Shown here one piece after another: positions 34,264 to 47,159 of a DNA stretch of 64,000 nt. Under the pieces are notes generated by a model that was not told the origin of the DNA, ran no database searches, and saw nothing but the letters and a program-made list of their open reading frames with translations. The stretch is from Symsagittifera roscoffensis (taxonomy: Eukaryota; Xenacoelomorpha; Acoela; Convolutidae): assembly GCF_963678635.1 (NCBI RefSeq), contig NC_087069.1:2242166-2306165 (forward strand). Direction: 5' to 3'. The position numbers were made by a program, and so were the translations under genes. Position 1 is the first letter of the stretch. Each line of letters begins with the position of its first letter.

Positions 34264-35361
34264 ATAGTTTTTCAGTCAAACAAAAAAAGCAGAACTACTG
34301 ATTGGTCCAGATACATTGCAGTCAGAATTAATATACCGATATTGCTCGAGCAAAGCATTTTTGTAGATTGTGGGTAGTGAGCGCCAAAGGTTCGAATCAC
34401 CGATTACAAGGAGATTCGACATCTAACGTTAGATTTAATTATTTTAAAATTAAATATTTAAAATTTCAAAAAAAAGGGTTTTACGTTCTAAGACTTATTC
34501 ATTCTTGTTTTGTTTCCCCTGTCTTTTCTTGCTTTTAATGAAAATTATTAGCTGGATTGTAATCAGTTTTTCTTAGAACACTAACATATTTGTTGACAAT
34601 GAATAAACTGTCAAGATGTTTTGAATTGATTGAATCGCAGAAAAATTAGAAAAACACCTAACCTTATCACAAAATGGAGGTCGGCAGTGCTCGATAAAAA
34701 ACGAACTCTAATAAAAATCATCCAATAACAAGTAAGAAAAATCGTAATTCGAATATGTCACTTCACTCAGAAAAATAAACACTAGAAGTTCGAAGAGAAG
34801 CATTAATCACTGATTGAAAAAGACAAAATCAAGAGAAAAAAGGTATAGGAGTCTCTAGAGCTTTAGGACCAGCTGAATAATTCTAAAACAGTAATTCATT
34901 CTCGCATTCGAATATCATTCATTCATGTAATTTCGCGGCATTTTACTTGAAGCGTTTAGTTTTAGCGAATAAAGCTTGTTGAAATAAAACAGATCATCAA
35001 AAGTTCTTTGTGCTTTTTAGGGTTTGCCTTGATTGAGCACTTTAATATGTTTCATGAAAAAAGCACCACTAGAACACTTGTCTCAGCTATTTTTGTCGAC
35101 TTTAGAAAGTTTTCTGTAAAATTTGGTATGAAAACTTGAGTATTATCAACTTTAACTGAGCAAAGTTAAGTCTGAAAGCAACTGCTTGAAGTAAAATCAT
35201 TTCTTCATTCAAGGGTACAGTTTATGGGTTCATCATGCAGTCTTTAACTATTTTATGATCTAAAAAGTTTGGCACTGAGGTCAGCCAAATTTCTTTTTAG
35301 TCTCAAAACAAGCCATTTTTTTCAAAGAGTTGGCCAACACGAACTCCTTTTGTTGGGTTGA
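34264..35361. other. AT-rich stretch, no gene seen
   Basis: Dense stops in all frames, no repeat structure. A B-box-like GGTTCGAATC occurs at about 34389 without a tRNA fold. Confidence 0.5.
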
Positions 35362-38300
35362 TTAGAATTTAAGGAAGAATGGTAATTTGAGGGAGGGAAC
35401 TTCAGATAAGAATGAGCTTAGTTGTTTCAACAATTTCAAATAAGCGAAGACTTCAGTGCTACCTGGAAAAGTAATGAAATACTGAACATGCCCGTAGAAA
35501 ACCTCAGAAATCGTTTGAAAGCAAACAAATCCATTCGGTGCTTTTTCCATTCCCTCATAGCACACCGAGTCAAAAAAATTCTTGTTTTGATGACGGGAAA
35601 ATATGGTAGAACCCACAAACTTTCGCTTTGCTTCTGTAACCAAGACAGTGTTTTTGACCAAATTACAAAAATTCCTTGTTCTAGCAACAGCAGAGAATTT
35701 TCTTCCGGCCCAATCTTCCACCAATCCAACAAAATCATCGTCTTCTACGTCTTCATTAATCAGGGACTGGCTCTCTAGATGTCTGCGACAAATGATCTCA
35801 CAAAAGTCATGTGACCCAGTGGCAAATTTTCCCAAAAAACAATGAGCACTTTCAAAAGACATCGCTGATGTAACAAAAAGCGGTCCAAAAATCCTAACTT
35901 GATGAGTCAAGTGGCGTAAAGAATGCAAATTAATAGTGCAGTGGTATTCTCACAGAAATCTTTTAAAAATTGTTCCGCATAATCAACGGAGGTCGGATTT
36001 GACGTTGTTAGCAGAAGTCTGGTTGAAAAGGAAAGACGGAGAAAGTTTGAATATTGAACCTGAATATTCTTTAAAAATTCCTTGAAAAGAATCGGCAAAA
36101 AACACTAAATAATTCAAGAATTCTTTAGCCCTATACTGAGCTTTTTCAGACGGTCTACGGGCTGACACCCATGAGAGACCACTTCAATTCGACCTGAAAT
36201 TTCTGTGACTACATTCTCAAGCTCCTGTTTATCTGAGGAAGTCAGTAATTGTAAGTGACGATTAAGCAAAGATGCATAGACCCCAAGTAAAACGCAATGC
36301 ATATAGTCGATAGGAGCAGAAAGTGGAATGCCTAAACAGAAAACTTTCTTTAGAATTTCGCTAAAGGTTAGGTTATTTTTTTAAAAAAGCAACTAAGCTT
36401 AATAATCAAAAACGTTGATTAATAAAACTTGTACATACTTTTTTTCAGGTTTGATACGTACCTTTTACTAAGCGAGAAAATTCACTTCGTGCTTTCACTC
36501 CAACCACATTTATGCCGGTTCGTCCTTCCCGTTTCATGTTTTCCGCCTTTTCCACATAAGATTCGTGTAAATTCGAATCACGAACTTCCCATGGAACTTG
36601 ATACCTCTTATTTTTGTGTGTTATTTTCTGAGTTTAGTAGGAATGAGAACCATCATTAGTCATTCCTGGATGATCGTTGAAATTACAACCATAGAAACCA
36701 TTATGTTGGAACATGTTTAAGACACTCGGTTTAGCAATCAAGTCGCAAACAATGAACGAAACAGTGAACTTTAAGAAAATTGTTTTTTTTTGGATGAGAA
36801 ATTCACAGCTACGATTCGTTTCAGTTCTTGTTCCAGATGCGTTATTACAAGTTTCCAATCTGGTTTTCCTTCACCAACCCACAAGGCATCAATAGCGATG
36901 TTTTTCTTCGGAACACGAAGAATAGGCGGAAGTTGTAAGATACTTAGCCAGACTGGATACATGTTGTGTTTCATGCTGGTGCTAAGAAAATTGGCACCAT
37001 CGGTGGACAGGGCTAGATCTATGAGAAGCTCGTTCGCAGCTTCTGCTAAGTATAACTGGTCGATGCGGCAATCTTCGTGATCCGACTGTGACCTGTGGAT
37101 ATTATAATTAATTATGATCGATAGATTTTGTTGCACAATTTCTTTCAGTAGCTCCGATACTTTGATCAGGCATAAATGCCCATTTGAGTTCTTTATAGGC
37201 GTTAAGGTCATTTCATCCAAACTTTTTTTCGCAGCCCGTACTAAGCTATACATAGAGGGGAGAACATTTGGAGAAGGGATGAAACCAGACAGCATTTAAA
37301 TTAAATATGCTTGAGCTGCATCCGAAAGGTGATTTTTTTGAAGAAAAAGCACGTATGAGAATACATGCGTTGTTTTTGCTTAAACGAGCGTTTTGGTAAA
37401 AAGGTTGCTGAAAAAACTTAGTAGTTGACTCTATGTTTGGGGTAACAAAAGAGTTTTCAAGGCAAGATATATCTAAGCAGGGCATCTCAAAAACCGGAAG
37501 TGGAGATGAGATCAACGATCTCTTTACATTCAATGACTCTGCAATAGGATCAGAGATTTCCAAATTGTCCGGCTGATAGTTTTCAAAACTTTCACTGTGA
37601 GCGCACAATTCTGACAAATCTAGCAAACTAGAACTCTCAAGAGATTGATCGACGTTTGCAGCAGTGAAACTCTCAGGTGCTTCAACTTCAAGCTGAACTT
37701 CATTCATAGAATTGTTGTACTCCCTTAACTTCTGCAAACCACTGAGACGCTTCCGCTTTCTGTTTACTGAGCTGATTTCAATGTCCATGCTTAAATTTTT
37801 ACATTGTATATTGGCGGTATTACAAGAATTGACGCCAGCTTCTGTTCCATCAGCTGAAGAAGTTTCTAGACAGTTTTCGTGTTTTTCCTCGGAGTTCAGC
37901 TAAGCTTCATTATCAGTTAAGTTGTCAGGAAAGGACAAGTCATTTTGAGGCCTTGTAAATTGACAGGTCAGACAGCAACACTCTTCTTCATCAAACAATT
38001 CGGGTCCATACATCAGATTATTTTCCATGTTTTCGTGGACTGTTTTCAGCGTTCGCAGTCTAACAATTGTTGGGTCCTGACATGGAAAATCGTATTCACA
38101 ATTTGGCTCACAGTCAGAATTAACGAACCGCACAAGTCTGAGCATTAAATAGCTTTGCGACGAGTCAGATGTCTTAGTTATCTCAGAGAGGTCTGTCGTA
38201 CCTTCAACTGTAGGTTTAATAAACCCCTTTGGCTCATCAACGAGAACCGTTTTAGCTCTTAAACATTTTTCCCATGAACATCAATTTATATCCTCCATAC

Positions 38301-38731
38301 TCATCATGGGCAATTTTGAAATCACTGGAAATGCTATCATAGGCTGCTAAAAGAGTCTCATAACATAATTTCCATGCTTTTTTTGTTTGGATCCACTTAT
38401 AAAAATTTCGGGTTGTTCTAAGTCCGACATTTTTGGCTTTTATGTTATCGTACTCGATAACGTCTCGCACTTTTTGGCAATCGCATTGAGATATAATCAT
38501 CCAATCAACAGTGGCATCCATCTAAAGCAAATTTAGGAACACAACTTGCGAAACGTACAAGACATGCCAATTTGACCATGATTTTTTTTTATATTTTGGA
38601 ATAGCCTGGAATGTTTCATTCGTATCGAAACGAAACTTGTTTTTGAAATGTATGCAGTCACAACAGAAAAATTCCGAGAAAAAACAAGAAGAGCCTTGAT
38701 TTGGAAAGAATACTTTCATTTTGACTAACAA
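35362..38731 (-). pseudogene. EnSpm/CACTA-like transposase, multi-exon, decayed
   Basis: Five or more minus-strand blocks read in order. 38731-38252: Cys/His-bearing N-terminal segments. 38145-37900: acidic, with a CCCLTCQF cluster. 37788-37246: Ser/Glu-rich. 37295-36771: the transposase core, with LALSTDGANF giving the first catalytic Asp and then YPVWLSILQLPP. 36331-36114: begins after a TTTAG acceptor and carries APIDYMHCVLLGV, the second signature Asp-Met-His. 36098-35362: C-terminal region with HSLRHLTHQVRIFGPLF and a following FES-type motif (DUF4218-like). The motifs and order match the tnp2/DUF4218 transposases of CACTA elements. The HSLRHL block is out of frame with the sequence before it (about 35935), so the copy is likely dead. 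The CACTA terminal repeats were not located. Confidence 0.75.
36114..36331 (-). pseudogene. EnSpm transposase exon with DYMHCVLLGV
   Basis: The exon starts at 36331 after TTTAG and reads through the most conserved EnSpm motif. Part of the transposase above, listed separately because its acceptor is clear. Confidence 0.7.
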
Positions 38732-39508
38732 ATGATGACTAAAGGTAAGCGTGAATGGCAGTTGATCTGCTTCTCTAAATTACTGGATTACTTCTACCCG
38801 ATGCGTCAAATTGTTTTCAATATATTTCGATGAAAAACAATATACTCGGCTGTTATGTTTGTAGTCAGAGAATGAAAGAAAGTCATTTTTACTAAAAAAC
38901 AACTGCCTTATAAGTTGACACAAATGTTTTCAAAAATAATTTGAAAAACAAAGATTTTAGAAAATGGATATTCGAATCAACAAGCGCTTTTTCACTTCAA
39001 ACAGCCTATAGCAACCACACGAGACACAAAACTCAAAAAAAGAAGGCGTACTATGAAAAGTATAACATAGAGACAACAAGCATATATTTAAACTACCAAC
39101 TCAAAGTTGATGAACTCCAAGCTTTAACTCGAAAAATCGTGGTTTTATGCACAAAATATCCAAAAAAATTATATTCGAAGTGTGCCAGCGTGATATCTAT
39201 CACGCGCTGAAAAAAAGACATAACATGACATCGATTCAAAGTCTTTCAACTCGCAAGCATATCTTAATTTTAGTGAATCATTATCTTTTTTTTTCGATGG
39301 AAAAGTCCTTCACCTTTATTGGTAGCTTTTTTGGAGATGATGATTGCAGTCCTTCAAAGCTATTCTTTCCAACTCCGTTTGATCAAGACTTTGAAAAGTG
39401 ACGAACAGAATAGAACTTAAAAATGAAAAAACTGAAACAAGTTATAAAAAACATTAATATTATAAGTTAGTTAATACTGTATAAGTTAGTTTTATCTATG
39501 TTACTAAC

Positions 39509-39563
39509 TTGCTTCAACCATCCAAAAGGCTATAATTTATAAGCTTTTGGATAATTGAAGCAA
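39509..39563. repeat. 55-bp palindrome, copy 1
   Basis: Arms TTGCTTCAACCATCCAAAAG and CTTTTGGATAATTGAAGCAA around an AT-rich centre. Two mismatches (CC) lie in the left arm. Confidence 0.85.
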
Positions 39564-40173
39564 TTAAGCTAAAGAGATAAACATTAGGCGACATACTGGC
39601 AGAGAAAAAGAAAACGTACTATCAAAAGTACATCATATAGAGACAACAAGCATATACTTGAACTACCAACTCAAAGTTGATGAATATTTATAAACAATTC
39701 GGCTTTAACTCGAAAAATCCTGTTTTATGCACAAAATATACGAAAATGTTCAGAAAAATAAACGAGGACTTGAACGTGAGATTGAAGAGTATGCGAAAAG
39801 CAATATGATAAGAACCAAAGACACCTGGAAACAACATGGGCTAGTTCTTGTGAGGTCTTCGCCAAACTTTCAAGAACTCAATTTATCCAAAACGTCTCTT
39901 GACGACTGAAAGGACAGATGATTGTTTGCTTCTGTTTGTGCTTCCGCTTTCTTCCTGTCTTTTGTCAATTGAGGGCCCAGCTTATTGAAGCTGATTTCCG
40001 CTTCAGCATACGCTCCCAATTGATTGTTTTTGTACTTCATTTTAACAGCCCTTTAAACAAAATTTCACTAGTAACTTTTCTCTTAAAACTTTTTTGCGCA
40101 GCCCATTCAATAAAAATCAAATCCACGGAGAAAAAAATCATCTATGACTGCAAAAAACTGAAGGATCACTAAC

Positions 40174-41713
40174 TCTCCCAAACTAGCTTCCTTTCATCGT
40201 CGAAAGGAGGACGTCAATGTTCGCCCGTGTTTTTGCGGAGAAAACATGTGTCCAATAATCTCATCTTCCAACCACAATAATGATCCTACTTTTCGACCAT
40301 ATTTGCCAACCGTCAACTGACTAAATGATAGAAGGTTTACATCCTTCCACATGACAGAATCTCCCTCTTCTTCAACTACTACCGGTTTAACGGTGTAAAG
40401 CTCGAGGTTTTTAGCCTAAAAGAAACACTTGGTTTTGAGCTGAGTTTCAGGAAAAACTTTTTCGACAAAAACTAAGTTGAAGTTAAATCCTTTCTATGAA
40501 TCATATTTTAACAACTTACTATAGATTTCATGGACTTATCAATCGTCACAGTTTCATGCACGTGCCTTTTGGAAATCGCTCCGGTGACATTTTTGAGTTC
40601 TATGATCGACTTGTTAGTGTTTTTGACCATTCTTGTTAACCCAGTTAGGGTCTCACTGGTACTTTCCGCCACACTAGCAAATTTGTCTAGTACACCAGTA
40701 CATTGTTTTGCTTATCAAGCAAGATGGTTTGTTTTCCACCACGCTCATCATGGAGAACATGAACTGACGATCCTGAAAAAAACCTGTGTTTATAACGGGC
40801 TGCTCCATAGAATGAAGAACAATCGAAATTATTCGGTCTAAGCCTTGCAACTTACAACAATCATAGTTCCTTCACTAGCAGAGGCTGCGGGCGAATCGTA
40901 CACATTGGGTGTGCTAGCGCATCTCATTATTTTGCTAGGCGGCATGGATTTCACGTCGTTGCGGTGAAAAGGTCCTCGCTTTTGAACTTGAGGCAACCTC
41001 TCTAAATCACCCACAGGCAAATCCTCCATATCTCTGTTTGCAGTTTCTGATTTACTCACAATTGAATGAATAATTTCATTCAGGGCTTGTTGCTCATACT
41101 ACGATAAACAACATCAAAAAAAGCAATACAAGCAAAAACATCCTATTTGACAGTTAATTAGATACTGTTAGAACATACCATCTGAGGCTCATCACTATGT
41201 GAATCTAAGCTGATGACATTTGGCTGCATGAGAGTTGTCATTGCAGACGAGCTGCATTGAGTGGGGGGATTAATGGAAACAGTTTCCACATAACATGGAG
41301 GATATTTGATGCCCGGTTCTTTATTTTGTTGAAGATCATGGCAGGCAAGCGACAGATCTAACAAACAGCGGTGGATGTAGTCTTTTGCGCCGATTGCCTC
41401 CAATTTAGCCTGATAATACTGCTGGCCTTGTTTGACAGTCAGCACCGTTCCATCCTTAAAAGGACCAATTAAAGGCAAAAACCAACAAAAAAGCAAAACC
41501 TTGAAACGTTCAACTAACAATTTCCGTACGTTGATCCAGCGACATTAAACTTTGATCTGAAAGAAGTTGCATCGTCTCAGGTCTTCTGTCCTCGTAAAAG
41601 AACAGCAAGACCCATTTCGTTTGCAGAGCTTTTTTTATGTTTTCATGGAACAAGACAATTTCTTGCTGGCTGCGATGGTCTCGCAACTCTCGGCCTGATC
41701 GCGTTTGAGGCAT
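40174..41713 (-). pseudogene. Tandem gene cassette, copy 1 (five exons)
   Basis: A minus-strand gene with canonical splice sites. Exon A: ATG 41713 to 41519, donor GTTAGT. Exon B: 41454-41179, acceptor TTTAAG, donor GTATGT. Exon C: 41098-40856, acceptor CGTAG, donor GTAAGT. Exon D: 40772-40520, acceptor TTTCAG, donor GTAAGT. Exon E: 40415-40174, acceptor TTTTAG, donor GTTAGT. Exons A-C join in phase 0 with introns of only 64 and 80 bp. The product is Ser/Gln-rich in B and C, helical in D, and basic in E. E contains KYGRKVGSLLWLEDEI followed by SPQK, which faintly resembles a BEN domain. Exon D has lost one A in a run and gained an 8-bp duplication, so the frame is broken. Function unknown. 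Confidence 0.65.
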
Positions 41714-42389
41714 TCTAAGTTAAATCAAATAGTAAACTTCAAACTCATAGTAACCAGCGTGATACACATAACGACCTAAAATTTAATTTTTACGACGTAG
41801 ACTAAAATGTGTCTTCCAAAATTTGAAAAATCACTATAAGCTGTGAAAAATTAATCAAAGGCGCGTTATCTCGAAAACCAAAAGCAATTGGATAACAAAA
41901 CTTGAAGTCCAGAATTTTAACCACGAGTGTACCCTGACAGCACGCTTATAGGATTGGGAAGTTGCCAAGTTTTTTTTTAAATAATTTTTTTGAAAACAAT
42001 TGAAAATAACTTAAAAAACACAAAACCTCTTGAAAGGTAGATTACCAACCCCAAATTTTTTCCTGAATAGAAACCCGGACACTAAGAGACTCGAAAAGCT
42101 TCAGTAATTGATAATCTAACTTAAAGTGATGAGAGATGGGTTACGTTTTGTTTGCTTTTGCTTCCATTCAACTAGTGATGTCAGATCTGTTAATTTTTCC
42201 AGGCAAACCGAAAAACACGAGCTAAAACATTTTTTCTTTCAACAACTTGATTTAACTTCTCAAGTCCCAGAACTAATGCTCGCAATTAGATTTCTATGTT
42301 ACGCCAAGACCACTCTTGCTAGTTTTTAAATAGACTGGTCAAAAATTCTGGTACCACATTAAAAAAAACCTTGCTAGTTTAAACTCAAA

Positions 42390-43020
42390 TTGAGCCGGCC
42401 TGAAATGCATTACGGGCGTTTACCTATCGCTAAGATATAATTTAATTCCTCATAAATTTACTTAATTTTTTTGATATTGCTACCATTGAACGGAGGAAGT
42501 CAGATCTGTCCAATTTTTGCAAAAAACAGGATAACACATACATGCGAAACGAATGAAAGATGCCCATAACCTGGTTCTAACTCTCCGCTATTTGTTCTAA
42601 TGCTCACAATTGAAACAATCTGTTACGCTCCAAAATCTTACTAGTTGAATTATATATTGATCAAAAAAACTCTTATCTCGATGCATTAACCTTGCTAATT
42701 TTATATCAAAGTAGACCAGCGTGAATTGCATCACAGCGTTATGCCTGTCGCTAAGTGCTTACGTAAATCAACACATTGAGTGGTGAATTTATAAGGTTTT
42801 AAGCATTAGATATATCTTTCCTAACTTTTTCAGCCAAAACAGAAAAACAGATCGTTTCATATTTTTTGTGTGAACTAACTGGTTCTGCTTTAAGTTCTTT
42901 GCACAACTGACCACAATATAAAAAGTCTTATTATGCTTAGACAACGCATGCTATTTAGCGTTAATACTGATCAACGAATCTCGCATACCATTGACTATAT
43001 AACTCAAAGTGTGCCAGCGT
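42390..43020. repeat. 310-bp sub-repeats, unit 1
   Basis: Markers CCGGCCTGAAATGCATTACG (42395), CCAGCGTGAATTGCATCACA (42716) and CCAGCGTGATATCTATCACG (43014). Spacing 321 and 298. Each begins with a short imperfect palindrome and contains GCTACCATTGAACG and CCCATAACCTGGTTCTAAC blocks. Lies 5' of cassette copy 1. Confidence 0.8.
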
Positions 43021-43276
43021 GATATCTATCACGGGCTGAAAAGAAGGCAAAACATGACTCCGATCAAAGTCTTTCACCTTTGTTTAGTAGCTTGTTTGGA
43101 GATGATGATTGAAGTCCTTCAAGGTTCTTTTTTTCCAACTCCGTTCAATCAAAATTTTGAAAATCGACGCACAAAAAAAGCTGAAAAAAGATTAAAAACT
43201 GAAACAAATTATTAAAAACATTAATACTTATAAGTTAGTTAATATTGTATAAATTAGTTTTATCTATTTTACTAAC

Positions 43277-43331
43277 TTGCTTCAATTATCCAAAAGGCTA
43301 TAATTTATAGGCTTTTGGATAATTGAAGCAA
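43277..43331. repeat. 55-bp palindrome, copy 2 (best preserved)
   Basis: Arms TTGCTTCAATTATCCAAAAG and CTTTTGGATAATTGAAGCAA are exact complements. Pairing extends inward through CTATAA/TTATAG with one mismatch, so a stem of about 26 bp is possible. Confidence 0.9.
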
Positions 43332-44022
43332 TTCAGCTACAGAGATGAACATTAGGCGAACAACTGGAGGGGGAAAAGAAAGCGTACTATGAAAAGTATA
43401 ACGTATAGGGACAACAAGCATATATTTAAAACTACCAACTCAAAGTTGATGAACATCTGTAAGCACTTCAGCTTTTACTCGAAGAATCCTGTTTTTATGC
43501 ACAAAATATACGACAAAAAAACAAAGTCTTCAAGTTGCGCTTGAAGAGTATGTGAAGGCACATGGAAACAACATGAACAAGTTCGTGTGAGGTCTTTGAC
43601 CAAGCTGGCAAGTGTCAGCGGCCGATATATAGGATTTGCCAGAATATCAAAGATGACTACGATTTTTTCAAAGTTCTAGCTATGTTTTGGACCACACTGA
43701 CATGTGTCAGCGGCCTAACTTTCAAAAATTTAATTCTCATTATCCAAAACGTCTTTTGAAGAATGAAACGACATATGATGCTTTGCTTCTGTTTGTGCTT
43801 CTGCTCTCTTCCTGTCTTTTGTCAATTGAGGGCCCAGCTTATTGAAGCTGATTTTCGCTTCAGCATACGCTCCCAATTGATTGTTTTTGTACTTCATTTT
43901 AACAGCCCTTTAAACAAAATTTCACTAGTAATTTTTCTCTTAAAACTTTTTTGCGCAGCCCATTCAATAAAAATCAAATCCACGGAGAAAAAAATCATCT
44001 ATGACTGCAAAAATCTGAAGGA

Positions 44023-46467
44023 TCACTTACTCTCCCAAACTAGCTTCCTTTCATCGTTGAAATAAGGACGGCAATGTTCGCCCGTGTTTTTTTGCGGAGA
44101 AATCATGTGTCCAAAAATCTCGTCTTCCGACCACAATAATGATCCTACTTTTCGGCCATATTTGCCAACCGTCAATTGACTTACTGACAGAAGTTTTACA
44201 CCCTTCCACATGACAGAATCTCCCTCTTCTTCAACTACGACCGGTTTAACGGTGTAAAGCTCGAGGTTTTTAGCCTAAAAGAAACACTTGGTTTTGAGCT
44301 GAGTTTCAGGAATAACTTTTTCGACAAAAACTAAGTTCCTATTAACTCAGTTAGGGTCTCATTGGTACTGTCCGTCATACTAGCAAGATTGTCATGTACA
44401 TTGTTTTGCTTATCAAGCAAGATGGTTTGTTTTTCCACCATGCTAATCATGGAAACCACGAACTGACGATCCTGAAAAAAACCTGTGTTTATAACGGGCT
44501 GCTCCATAGAATGAAGAACAATCGAAATTATTCGGTCTAAGCCTTGCAACTTACAACAATCATAGTTCCTTCACTAGTAGAGGCTGCGGGCGAATCGTAC
44601 ACATTGGGTGTGCTAGCGCATCTCATTATTTTGCTAGGCGGCATGGATTTCACGTCGTTGCAGTGAAAAAGTCCTCGCTTTTGAACTTGAGGCAACCTCT
44701 CTAAATCACCCAGAGGCAAATCCTCCATATCTCTGTTTGCAGCTTCTGATTTACTCACATATGAATGAATAATTTCATTCAGGGCTTGTTGCTCATACTA
44801 CGATAAACAACATCAAAAAAAAGAAATACAAGCAAAAACATCTTATTTGACAGTTAATTAGATACTGTTAGAACATACCATCTGAGGCTCATCACTATGT
44901 GAATCTAAGCTGATGACATTTGGCTGCATGAGAGTTGTCATTGCAGACGAGCTGCATTGAGTGGGGGGATTAATGGAAACAGTTTCCACATAACATGGAG
45001 GATATTTGATGCCCGGTTCTTCATTTTTTGAAGATCATGTCTGTTGTGGAGACACAGGCTCACATTCCGTTCTAGGTCAGCTCTTTCTAGGTCTAAGACC
45101 TCTTTCTTCTCATCTTCAGTCACACAAGGCGCTCCAGCTACTCACTTCACCGCCGTGGTGACCGCGTTTCTGTGCGTCAGGAATGCTCTCTTATAGGCTC
45201 CCGGTCCTATATCTAGCTGGAAAGATTGATAGGCTTCCGTGTTCCTCGACATGTGACGCTTCGCGCGTTCATACATTCATGACGTCATCACTGCACGGAA
45301 CCAAGGCATCAATCTTTGCCTTGACCATATTCTTTCAATGGCTATGGGTATTCTCAGAACCTTGCAGGTGGTCCTGAAAAGATCCAGTTTACGGCTCATC
45401 TTTACGTTACTCAGCTGCTCAGGAGTCGGCACGGCCGTCTCCTGTTCACTTATGTCCACGTTAGCCTCCAACCACCTCACTGCCAGCATGGCACTAACCA
45501 CCACGATTGACACTTGTTGATTCTGTAGAGTACAACTCTTCCACGTCCCATACTAGCATCAGATTCCCGCGTTTGGGGTACCATAACGTCTGCGCCAAGC
45601 AGTGACAAGGATACTCCCCATGGGTCCTCAATATGTTCCTTCGGGTCCAATACCCTGAGGCTCCCAGCAACGGTTCCACTTCCATCATAATTCTGTGCAA
45701 ATCGTCTTTCTCTTCTATGGTGGGGAATTCAGTGGGTAACGCTCCACTCGCTTTCTGCTTCTGGAACTCGCTTACATTACCTTCGTTCAACCTCATTCAC
45801 CCACTATGTCTTGCAACTCGCCTTCAGATCTCTTCGGGACTGCCCGAAAGATCTTAGCCAACAAATCATATGACCTTTCCGACATTCTGGCCAACCTCAC
45901 GCACTTTGGCACAGAGAAAAGTTGATCAATCAACACCTGATGCGTCCTCGCATCCATCACCACCATGTGCGTAGGATACCTACTATTGCAATATGGGGCG
46001 GAGCTTGAACCCACCAGATATTTTGAACCAGTAGGTCTATGATAGGCAACACTATCCTTCAGATTCATTTCATTTTCCAGAGCTTCTCGCCAGATCTAAC
46101 AAACAGATCTAACAAACAGCCGTGGATGTAGTCTTTTGCGCCAATTGCCTCCACTTTAGCCTGATAACACTGCTGGCCTTTTTTGACAGTCAGCACCGTT
46201 CCATCCTTAAAAAGACCAATTAAAAGCAAAAACCAACAAAAAAGCAAAACCTTGAAACGTTCAACTAACAACAATTTCCGGACGTTGATCCAGCGACATC
46301 AAAATTTGATCTGAAAGAAGTTGCATTGTCCCAGGTCTTCTGTCCTCGTAAAAAAACAGCAAGACCCATTTCGTTTGCAGAGTTTTCTTTATGTTTTCAT
46401 GGAACAAAGCAATTTCTTGCTGGCTGCGATGTTCTCGCACCTCTCGGCATGATCGCGTTTGAGACAT
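44023..46467 (-). pseudogene. Tandem gene cassette, copy 2, with insertion
   Basis: Same exon order as copy 1: exon A from ATG 46467, exon B split by the 45040-46090 insertion, exon C from about 44800, exon D from 44471, exon E about 44275-44034 with donor GTAAGT. Here the poly-A run of exon D is intact and the 8-bp duplication is absent, so exon D keeps its frame. However, about 150 bp are missing between exon D and the next intron (junction near 44337). Exon E keeps the frame that copy 1 lost (SPQKNTGEH... then NDERKLVWES), giving the best view of the possible BEN-like region. Broken by the insertion and deletion. Confidence 0.6.
45040..46090 (-). other. GC-richer coding island inserted in cassette copy 2
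   Basis: About 1.05 kb absent from copies 1 and 3. Base composition and codon use differ visibly from the AT-rich surroundings. Minus-strand frames: 46068-45793 (91 codons), 45796-45494 (100 codons; its ATG overlaps the preceding TGA as ATGA), 45513-45277 (78 codons), a short frame at about 45272-45140, and 45123 onward. Composition is protein-like, with Trp, Cys and charged helices. No family is recognised. The frame changes suggest either several overlapping small ORFs, as in compact viruses or prokaryotes, or one decayed protein. On the right side AGATCTAACAAAC is present twice in tandem. It could be an endogenous viral fragment, a processed gene piece or a bacterial-type transfer. Confidence 0.5.
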
Positions 46468-47159
46468 TCTAAATTAAATCAAATTGCAAACTTCAAACTC
46501 ATAGTAACCAGCGTGATACACATCACGACCTACAAAATTTAATTTTTACGATGTAGACTACAATGTGTCTTCCAAAGTTTGAGAAATTCCTTATAAGCTA
46601 TGAAAAATCAATCAAAGACGCGTTATCTCGAAAACCAAAAACAATTGTAGAATAAAACTTGGAGTCCTGAATTTTAACCCTGACAGGGTACCCTGAATGT
46701 GTACCCTGACAGCACGCTTATAGGATTGGGAAATTGCCAAGTTTTGTTTAACTAATTTTTTTAAAAACAATTGAAAATAACTTAAAAAACACAAAATCTC
46801 TTGAAAGGTAGATTACCAACCCCAAATTCTTTCCTGAATAAAAACCCGGACACTAAGAGACTCGAAAAGCTTCAGTATTTGATAATATAACTTAAAGCGA
46901 TGAGAGATGGGTTACGTTTTGTTTGCTTTTACTTCCATTCAACTAGTGATGTCAGATCTGTTAATTTTTCCAGGCATACCGAAAAACACGAGCTAAACCA
47001 ATTTTTCTTTCAACAACTTGATTTAATTTCTCAAGTCCCAAAACTAATGCTCACAATTATATTTCTATGTTACGCCAAGACCACTCTTGCTAGTTTTTAA
47101 ATAGACTGGTCAAAAATTCGGGTACGACATTAAAAAAAACATGCTAGTTTAAACTCAAA

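Noticed and set aside
34380-34400. Perfect B-box GGTTCGAATC
   Set aside because: No A box at a suitable distance and no cloverleaf could be drawn.
39918-40172. Plus-strand ORF with CFCLCFRFLPVFCQLR, repeated at 43763 and 48525
   Set aside because: Antisense to the 3' end of the minus-strand cassettes; it repeats only because the units repeat.
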